From NCBI RefSeq assembly GCF_963678635.1, contig NW_026971141.1:1-45000 (forward strand): a stretch of DNA of 45,000 bases. Reading direction: 5' to 3'. This stretch comes from Symsagittifera roscoffensis (lineage: Eukaryota > Xenacoelomorpha > Acoela > Convolutidae). The translations under genes and the position numbers were made by a program. The notes beneath the pieces were generated by a model, which did not search any database, was not told the DNA's origin, and saw nothing but the letters and a program-made list of their open reading frames with translations. This document shows, piece after piece, positions 38,431-45,000 of the stretch (positions are counted from its first letter, which is position 1; each line of letters opens with the position of its first letter).

Positions 38431-41260
38431 TGTTTTTGTTATCCTGTTGTTTTTGTTTGCATTCACAAGGGCTATGTCCATATCTACGATAGTAGTCGCA
38501 CCTTGTTTTGAAAGATTGTGTGCCTTTGAAGTTCAGGTTTTTTCTTAAATTTTTAAAATCTGGGTGATTTTTCTGCTATCTCAGTGTCAGAATCTTGGAT
38601 AATAAGAAAATCTGAGATTTTTGTTTGAATTTTGTTTACATATGGTGATTTCAAATTCTCTGTTTCTTCTCATTTCATAGTGGTTTCAGCTTAATCTAGT
38701 TTGTCTACTTTTTTTCGAAAATCTATGTCAGGTTCTCGAATTGATGATGTATGTGATGAACTCTTTTTTGTTGAACTTTTGCGTAATTCTGGTATTAGAG
38801 TCATAATTAAGAAATCAGTGATTTTACTACTTTTGTAATAATGTGTATTGAGGGAGTATGTTTTTCGTACTAGAGTTTTATTTCTTACCGCGAGTTTTGT
38901 TTCGTTTGGGAGTCTACGAGTTTCGTTACATAGCACTCTTTGTTGTTGTTTGTTTTTTTTCTCGGGGTCAAACAATTTTGAAAAACTCTTGTTTGATTCT
39001 TTTCCATTCTGGTTCGATTTCTATACTGAAAACCATTTTTGAGCTGCATCATCAAGTGTGGTTTGGATTAAAGCTCTATGTCTATGAATCCAATTTTTTT
39101 TGGAGTGGTGTATTTACCCGTTCTGGGCTAATAATTAAAACAAAATTTGATGTGACTGCATTCAAGAAATCTTCTACTGAATTTTCAGGATCTTTTCCTA
39201 TAATTATCATGAGTGAAGTGATTCTGCTGCGTTTGTTATTTGTGAAAAAATGATAAAGTGGGTTTTTGTAATCTCATGTTGTTGTAAATAATATGGCATT
39301 GGAATTTGATTTAACATTTGGTTGGGTTGGTCACTTTGAGTAATTATGGGATTTCTTGATTGCATATGATTATTAAATGATTCCGGATTTTGTCTTTGAG
39401 GAAAAAATTGTTTTGATGGCAGTATTTGTTCGGACTGCATGTTTCGTGTATTTTTATTACAATGTTGTTGGTTTTGGTTGAAGTAGTCTTCATGTTCAGA
39501 AAAGTGTGACTGAGTTCTTGTGAATTGTTTTTTTGTTGAGTTTTTTTTGTTGAAAAAATGGATAAATTTCACTGCGGTCTGTTGTAGTTCTTTGTTGTTC
39601 ATTAAAGAAAACTGATTGGGGAGCTGATTGTGGTATCTGTTTATTGTACCTTTGTTGTTGTGATTGATTTTAGGGACGTGTATACGAAGGTTCTTTTGTA
39701 GATCTATTTACACTATTGTTTGCTTATAAAAAAATCATGTGTGATACGCAAAATTACTTCTGTTTGGAGGTTTTTGTTTGTTTGGTTATTGATATATGAT
39801 TGGTAATCCATTCGAGAATATTTTAGGACCACAGATGGTTTTACTCAAGATCGAATGGTTGTTTGTGGAAATGGAGTGTTCTTATTATGTGGTGTGGTAA
39901 GTGTCGGGTGAATAGGAGAAAAACTCTGTTGTGTTGTCGTAGGCATCGTTTCACTTATTTCTTCGGTTATAAAATGTGAGGGGGTTTGGATGTCTTATTG
40001 TGTAAGGTTTTTAGTTCCATTGAGGGTTTCTAGTGTGTTTATGAATGTTGAGTTCAAACTATTATATCCTGTTTTATCCTTGCAAGTTGTTTTATAATTT
40101 AAGGGTCTTGCATCGATAGTGAGTACGGTAACTTTTAAATAGTCTTTGTTTACAGAAACGGGGGCAATCGGTGTACTTGAAATATCAGTGGTGATATTAT
40201 GGAAGAAAGGATGAGACCAATCTCAAAATCTGTTTGATCTGCTAATATAGTTTCAGTGCCAGGGATTTGCGGTCGAACATTTTGTCTTAATGTTCAGATG
40301 AAATCTAAATTGTAAACAAAACACTCTAATATGAACCCTGGTACGACTCGTTGTACATCATGTCTTAAATTTTGTGACATATCGTTATTTGTGAGTGTTT
40401 CACGAATTGTGTCAAGAAATTGTGAGAAAAGGTTAATTTCTTTCCTTACAGTTGATTTTCGAGATGCTTGAGGTGATTCATTTGCTGTTTCTCCTCGATG
40501 TAATTAACTATAAGTAAAAGAGAAAACATCGTTTGTGAAGGTTGAATATGCTCTTTGTGAATGTTGGTTTTGTATATTCTTTATATATTCTGTAAAGACT
40601 GAGAATTTTAGATTTATGTCATCTGTTTATATTTGATGTGGTGCTTGATTTGAATTTGACTGCAAGGTTTCACTAGTGAATTTTCCATAAAATGAAGTGA
40701 TATTAATGATACCTTCAATGTGATGGTCTACTAATTCTTAATCCGGAAAATTCTTTTTTGCATGGATTATTTCGTTTTTTGAATAAATTTGCAATTATAT
40801 TGCGACAAAAAAATTGTAGTTGTCCTGTGGGTGGTGATGATGAAAGGGGTCGTCTTGTGGATGGATGACAAAGGAGATTAAAGAGTCATCGTCAGAATTA
40901 TCTTCAATTGGATCGTTTTTAGGATCTTAGTACTGTTAATTTATAACTTTCAAAATGTCTTATTAGCTGATTCCAATTACATAGTCGTACTGGTCTGAGA
41001 AAGTATAATTTTTTGATTCTACGTTTACTTTTTGTTGATGATGGTGTTGTAGATTCTGATTCCGAAACAAATTTTGATCGCTTAATGGGTTGTTTTTATC
41101 AATCGAATTTTGTAGATTCCGAAGTTTTTGTTTTGTAGTGGTAACTGAATCCGATACTGCGTTACGCGCTTTTGAAAACCCCCGTTTGATAACTTGTTTT
41201 TCTTTTGCTATGATTGTTTTCTCCGTGTTTGTCTTTTTGATCTGATATATCCTATTTTTT
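38431..41260 (-). pseudogene. Gag remnant with degenerate zinc knuckle (old element)
   Basis: The N-terminal piece at 41250-40970 is open for about 90 codons and Lys/Asn/Gln-rich (K-R-G-F-S-K-A-R-N-A-V-S-D). Pieces at 39207-39602 (131 codons, Gln/Asn/His-rich) and 38691-38975 follow. Near 38460-38510 comes R-C-D-Y-Y-R-R-Y-G-H-S-P-C-E-C, a zinc knuckle in which the second Cys has become Tyr, followed by a Lys/Gln-rich basic tail. The order and composition are those of a Ty3 Gag. No single frame survives. Confidence 0.6.
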
Positions 41261-42400
41261 GTTTATGTGGTGTAATTAAAAGATCGTATCTTTTTTCCTT
41301 ATTTAAACGATTGTGGAGTTTTTTGTTTGTTTACTGGCTAAAATATCTCTTGACGCAAGGTTAAGGATGAGGGTTGCAAATTTCAGGGGTAAGAATTTTA
41401 TTTATTAAATTGTTAGTTCTTACGGTTATCTTAACTTGGGGCATAGATTGCCGAGGATGACGGGTTGGAGAGACAAAGAGAGTAATTATATTTGTTAGAA
41501 TGGTGTTTAATTTCCCGTGGCTAAGTTTTAATTTAAGAAAACTTACTTAATCTTACTTAGGGGTTTGATTTGTGATCAAGGGTTGGAGAATAGTAAATCA
41601 ATCCACAAACTTCATTAGAACACAAGTAGATAATTGGATACTTTTTTGGATTTACTAAAATTTTAATTGTTTTGGCGTGGGTGAATTCAGAGGAAGGGCT
41701 CAAGTGAAGGATGAGTAACAGAAAAACTTTCCCTGTTTATTTTAATTCTATTGATTAGTTTTCTAAAAGTTTCTATTAGTCCTGGGTCTTTCATAAAAGT
41801 TGAAGAGTGAAACGACGTTTGAGGTCGTTAGATACTTTGAATTTTGAAGTGGGTAGAAACGAGGATGAAGAAAAAATGAGTTCTTGAGAAGCAAGGAACT
41901 CTTTATAAGTTTCATGAAACTAGCATAAAGAGTTTTTACTAAATATTTGTTTAATTTATTTAAAAAGATTTTCAAAATAGTTTACTACAGGTTGTGATAA
42001 AAAGAACGATTGGAGTATCATTTCAGTAGTCGTTATTATTGTTATATAATATAGCTACAAAGTACCAAAAAGATTATTAAAGAATTTGAATCAAGTAAAA
42101 CTATGTTCAAGTCAACGAATGAAAAACTAAATCTACTGCATAGAGGATTCTAAAAGTATAAATTCTTTGCGATTTGTGTCGTACTATCATGGGGTATCTT
42201 GGTTCGTCGTTCAACCGATGTTCACGTCCTGATCTTGTTTTTCGTTCAATACTCCTGAACTTGTTTATTCGGAATTCTGCTAAAAAAGTTTTTGGCCTAC
42301 CTGAACTACTTCTTGAAGTCAGGAACTGTTTGGTTCGCATTGTACGATTGCTGCTATTCTAAGATTTACGAGGCCAATACCCGGGCTGACAAAAAAAAAG
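41261..42400. other. No gene recognised
   Basis: AT-rich sequence that may include the leader or 5' LTR of the old element, but I found no repeat partner at the other end of the window. A slightly GC-richer patch at 42150-42370 is open on both strands (62 and 77 codons) without a recognisable product. Confidence 0.4.
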
Positions 42401-42404
42401 CATA

Positions 42405-43335
42405 AATGAAAAAAATGCTTTCCATACTCTTTCATACAATTTCATAGAGTAAAAAAATATGTATGAAAATAGCAAAATAAGCTTTTTTTACATTTATGAA
42501 AATGTATGACAAGCATTTTTTCCAGACTATGAAATTGTACGATAAACATTTTTTCCACAAAAGAAAAATCAAAAAAATTTTGTTTCGAATTTTCGTAATG
42601 GAGCCGAAACACTAACCAAGGAGTTTTTGTCATTAGAAAACCCAGAGTGTAACTGGCAGTTACAACGCAAATAAAGAGCATTTGGTGGTTTTAGGCATAA
42701 AAATTAATTTTAACATTTTCACATGGAAATATATACCAAAAAAGTAACTTTTTGAATATAAATTGATAATTTTTAGCTTGAAAGTTATGAAAGTTGAGAA
42801 AAATGCCTAATTTTTTTAACAATATTATTTTTATTTTAGCAAATGAAACAAAAGTTAATAATCGTGTTTACAAAAAAAACTTTTTCAGGTAATTTTTGGG
42901 TTTTTTGGGTAAGAAACTCATCCAGGACTGTGTTATAAACACAAAAATGTCAAATTTTGCATGCAATTTTTTTTGTAAGCTTTATGTTTAGCACAAATGC
43001 AAAATTTGCAGTCAAAAAAGGGATTAAAATTTTTTTTACCTCAATTAATTTCTGTTTATGAAAAAAATGCATATCATACAATTTTCAAGTATGAAAACTT
43101 TTTTCTGCCCGAAATTAAATTTATGTGTCTGATTGTCAATATGCCCTCTATCATATATATACTTATTTAAAAATTTTTAAAGTTACCCAGACCCATTTTT
43201 TTCTGTGATTTTTGAAAGCTTTATTTTTTCTATGACGAAATGACTGTTTTGTAATTTTCATACATGATAATTGAGTGACAAGCATTTTTTCCAGACTTCA
43301 TATACGAAACTGTACGATATGCATTTTTCTTCTAT
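42405..43335. repeat. Fold-back repeat with related copies
   Basis: AAAAAATGCTT...TCATACAATTTCATAG near 42409-42446 is inverted relative to GACAAGCATTTTTTCCAGAC plus TATGAAATTGTACGA at 42508-42545. The same 20-base motif recurs exactly at 43277-43296, followed by a similar tail (TGTACGATATGCATTTTTC). This looks like a small non-autonomous element or local palindromic repeat family. It has no ORF. Confidence 0.55.
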
Positions 43336-43485
43336 GAACGTTAACCCGGGTACGCTCGTGTTTCCTCCCCAAAAAAGCTACTTGTACTGCCGTCAAAATG
43401 GTCGACGCCTGAAAAAGAGGAAACTTAACGCTTCTACACCCGTACCCAGTAAATTTTCTAAAACAGATCCGAATTAATTTTTTTC

Positions 43486-44098
43486 AGATCTAAATCTCAG
43501 ATCTGAAATAGGTTGTGAATTATTCAAATAACGCTTGGATACTTTAAGGATTGGTTATTTCAGATCTAATTTCAGGTCTGAAATTTTCTTTTTCTTGCTT
43601 ATTTCAGATCTGAAAACTGAACGATTGGGACTCAATTTTTACTATTTTTGATTTTTTGTAGCTTCCTCAAGTTAGAGACTGCCGAGGTATGTTTCCACAA
43701 GCATGAGATAAACATTGGAAACGCATAAGTAGTGCATGAAAATCAAAAAAGTAAGCGGTCTTCTAACAGTTTTTGAAAATTTTTTAAAACAGTTGAACAA
43801 GAAACTTAGTTCGAAAAAAAAACTGTTTTTGAAAAAATTCGGAAGTTTTTCTGACGGCTAGTTAATCTAAACATAAGTGTATATTGCAGAAACATCAAAA
43901 AATAAAAAATATCTTTTTTTCTCGAAATGCATAAATTATAATTTAACAAAGCATTTCTGAGATCTGATTTGAGATCTGAATTTTTTCAATTCAAATCCAA
44001 ATATCAGATCTGAAATTTGTAAATTCTTATCAAGATCTGAAATGAAGAATTTCAGATCTGAGAATCAACTTTTGTAAGACATAAAGAATTTCAGATCT
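43486..44098. repeat. Cluster of AGATCT-centred palindromes
   Basis: The six-base palindrome AGATCT occurs ten times in 613 bp, mostly inside TTTCAGATCTGAAA or close variants, at irregular spacing. Chance would give about one per 4 kb. A near copy, AGGTCT, lies at 43575, and further single sites lie near 44454 and 44786. This is an interspersed short repeat, not a tandem satellite. Confidence 0.8.
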
Positions 44099-44197
44099 TG
44101 CACAGAAAATCATCTGGGTCGGGCAAGGATTTTTATAGTTACACATTTTGTCACGCTTAGGTTTTGTGGGATCTTAGTCGTTACAGTGTCGAAATAT

Positions 44198-44407
44198 GCA
44201 ATGAAGTCAACCCAAAGATTTGTTATCGGAATTGGTCTTTCGATATTCCAGACTATTCTGCTGATGATTGTTTTTTGGCTTGCCCTCATAAATAAAGATT
44301 TATCAAACGGGTTTTTGCGTATATTTTTTATTGCAGCATCTTGTTTTGTCATACTTTGTTCTGTTTATAATGTATTAGATTCCTGGTATTTTAATTTTCT
44401 GATTTAA
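44198..44407 (+). CDS. Possible small two-helix membrane protein or exon
   Basis: ATG at 44198 opens 69 codons with two hydrophobic stretches: one of about 22 residues starting G-I-G-L-S-I-F-Q-T, and a second starting F-F-I-A-A-S-C-F-V-I-L. A short charged loop (N-K-D-L-S-N-G) separates them. That is a plausible two-pass membrane hairpin, but hydrophobic frames are easy to get in T-rich DNA, and the opposite strand is open over the same interval. The product is not recognised. Confidence 0.25.
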   Translation, partial: AMKSTQRFVIGIGLSIFQTILLMIVFWLALINKDLSNGFLRIFFIAASCFVILCSVYNVLDSWYFNFLI

Positions 44408-44514
44408 ACAAAAATATTTTGCTTGTTCAAGCTTGAGTCTTCTCCCGAGATCTCTCGGCTATCGTTTTCGCAATGTTTTTAAAACCCAAGTTGAGGTTGT
44501 TCCCCTCATTTAAG

Positions 44515-44760
44515 GAAAGAATTGAGCCGTTTTGAGTGGTTTTTAGATGTTTGCTTTCAAAATCTTAATTCAAAATGAGCGGGTTAAGCGTTTTTCGAGC
44601 AATTTGTCTAGAAAAAATGCTCAAAAACCGTTCAAAATCTTGCGCGGTTTTTAAGCAATTTTTCATTAAATAGCTCAAACCGCTCGTTATAAAGCAAGAT
44701 TTTGAGCACAATTGTCGACAAAAACCAATCAAACCGCTCAAATCTTGTTGCAAATTAGGT
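44515..44760. repeat. Cluster of GAGCGGTTT-type inverted repeats
   Basis: GAGCGGTTT-like words occur on both strands (near 44525, 44578, 44640, 44685, 44730), several next to TTGAGC or GCAATTTTT. They can pair with each other to form alternative hairpins. It is a second short interspersed repeat family, next to the AGATCT cluster. Confidence 0.5.
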
Positions 44761-44856
44761 TTAAAACCTCGACTCGGGCTCTTCAGATCTGACTGAATTG
44801 AGCGTTATTGACAGAGATTGATAACCTTAGTAGTGTATAGAGGAGCACGATAGGTA

Positions 44857-44916
44857 GCGGAGGGTAGGGGGAGTGAGGGGTGGACGGTTTCTAGGTTGGG
44901 GGTGGGGGGGCTGGGC
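44857..44916 (+). other. G-rich tract
   Basis: Within 60 bases there are many runs of three or more G (GGG, GGGGG, GGGG, GGGGG, GGGGGGG, GGG), in otherwise AT-rich DNA. It has the composition needed for a G-quadruplex on the plus strand. No gene context is visible. Confidence 0.55.
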
Positions 44917-45000
44917 GTCCTTGCTTTTTTAAAAGTTGTTTTCTCGCGTTTTTTGTAATAAAAACTAATAAATAGTATAAAAACTATTTGATTTCAATCA

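Larger units (their letters stand above)
35653..41260 (-). mobile_element. Decayed Ty3/gypsy element, 5' part (gag to RNase H)
   Basis: This is the upstream part of the old element whose 3' part is at 1-3033. Read on the minus strand from the right: an open gag-like stretch (41250-40970), further Gag pieces (39207-39602, 38691-38975), a degenerate zinc knuckle (38460-38510), a poorly readable protease region, and reverse transcriptase (about 36760-35900). The RNase H connection stops at the giant element's LTR. Stops and small deletions occur throughout. Base composition is AT-rich like the left flank and unlike the GC-richer giant element. Confidence 0.75.

Noticed and set aside
42107-42362. 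Host exon in the slightly GC-richer patch at the right end.
   Set aside because: Open frames exist on both strands with no domain, no convincing splice sites and no partner exon.
43486-44098. CRISPR-like array.
   Set aside because: The repeat unit is too short (14 bases) and palindromic, spacing is irregular, and the context is an animal genome.

Overview
This is an intergenic, repeat-dominated stretch of an animal nuclear genome, most likely an invertebrate. The reasons are an AT-rich, T-skewed background, LTR retrotransposons of the animal BEL/Pao and Ty3/gypsy types, and a captured piece of the animal gene SEL1L. I cannot name the species. A planarian flatworm is one candidate, because giant Ty3 elements are known there, but nothing in the window proves it. 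I see no confident intact host gene and no functional RNA gene.

The window is three retroelements nested inside one another, all transcribed from the minus strand. (1) The outer, oldest layer is a heavily decayed Ty3/gypsy element with an env-like gene. Its gag and reverse-transcriptase end lies at 35653-41260, and its integrase and env end at about 221-3033. (2) Inserted in it is a giant Ty3/gypsy element, 3034-35652 (32.6 kb as it stands, about 23.0 kb without the third layer). It has LTRs of 888 and 875 bp at 3034-3921 and 34778-35652. (3) Inserted in the giant is a BEL/Pao element, 10226-19844, with 560 and 576 bp LTRs. Both insertion junctions read back in frame if the inserted element is taken out. 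By eye the LTR pairs differ by about 6% (giant) and 2% (BEL/Pao), which agrees with the nesting order.

The giant element reads, from right to left: 5' LTR; primer-binding site; a 3.5 kb leader with repeats and hairpins; ORF1, encoding Gag with two zinc knuckles, protease, reverse transcriptase, RNase H, a 500-residue charged linker, integrase and a C-terminal TARG1/OARD1-like macro domain; a spacer with a splice-acceptor-like site; ORF2, about 1,080 codons with one clear and one probable SGNH-hydrolase-like domain, the second split by the BEL/Pao insertion; ORF3 (575 codons, intact, unknown); ORF4 (348 codons, intact, unknown); ORF5 (about 600 codons, broken, unknown); possibly a small acidic ORF6; polypurine tract; 3' LTR. 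ORF2/ORF3 overlap as ATGA and ORF4/ORF5 as TAATG, so translation may be coupled by stop-restart. This cargo of some 8.9 kb downstream of pol is the most unusual feature of the window.

The BEL/Pao element has LTRs, primer-binding site, an extra ORF upstream of gag, gag with zinc knuckles, protease, reverse transcriptase, RNase H, integrase and a DUF5641-type tail, broken by several frameshifts and stops. Just inside its 5' LTR is a fragment of the host ERAD gene SEL1L in circularly permuted order.

The right end (41261-45000) has no recognisable gene. It holds a fold-back repeat, a dense cluster of AGATCT palindromes, a GAGCGGTTT repeat cluster and a G-rich tract.
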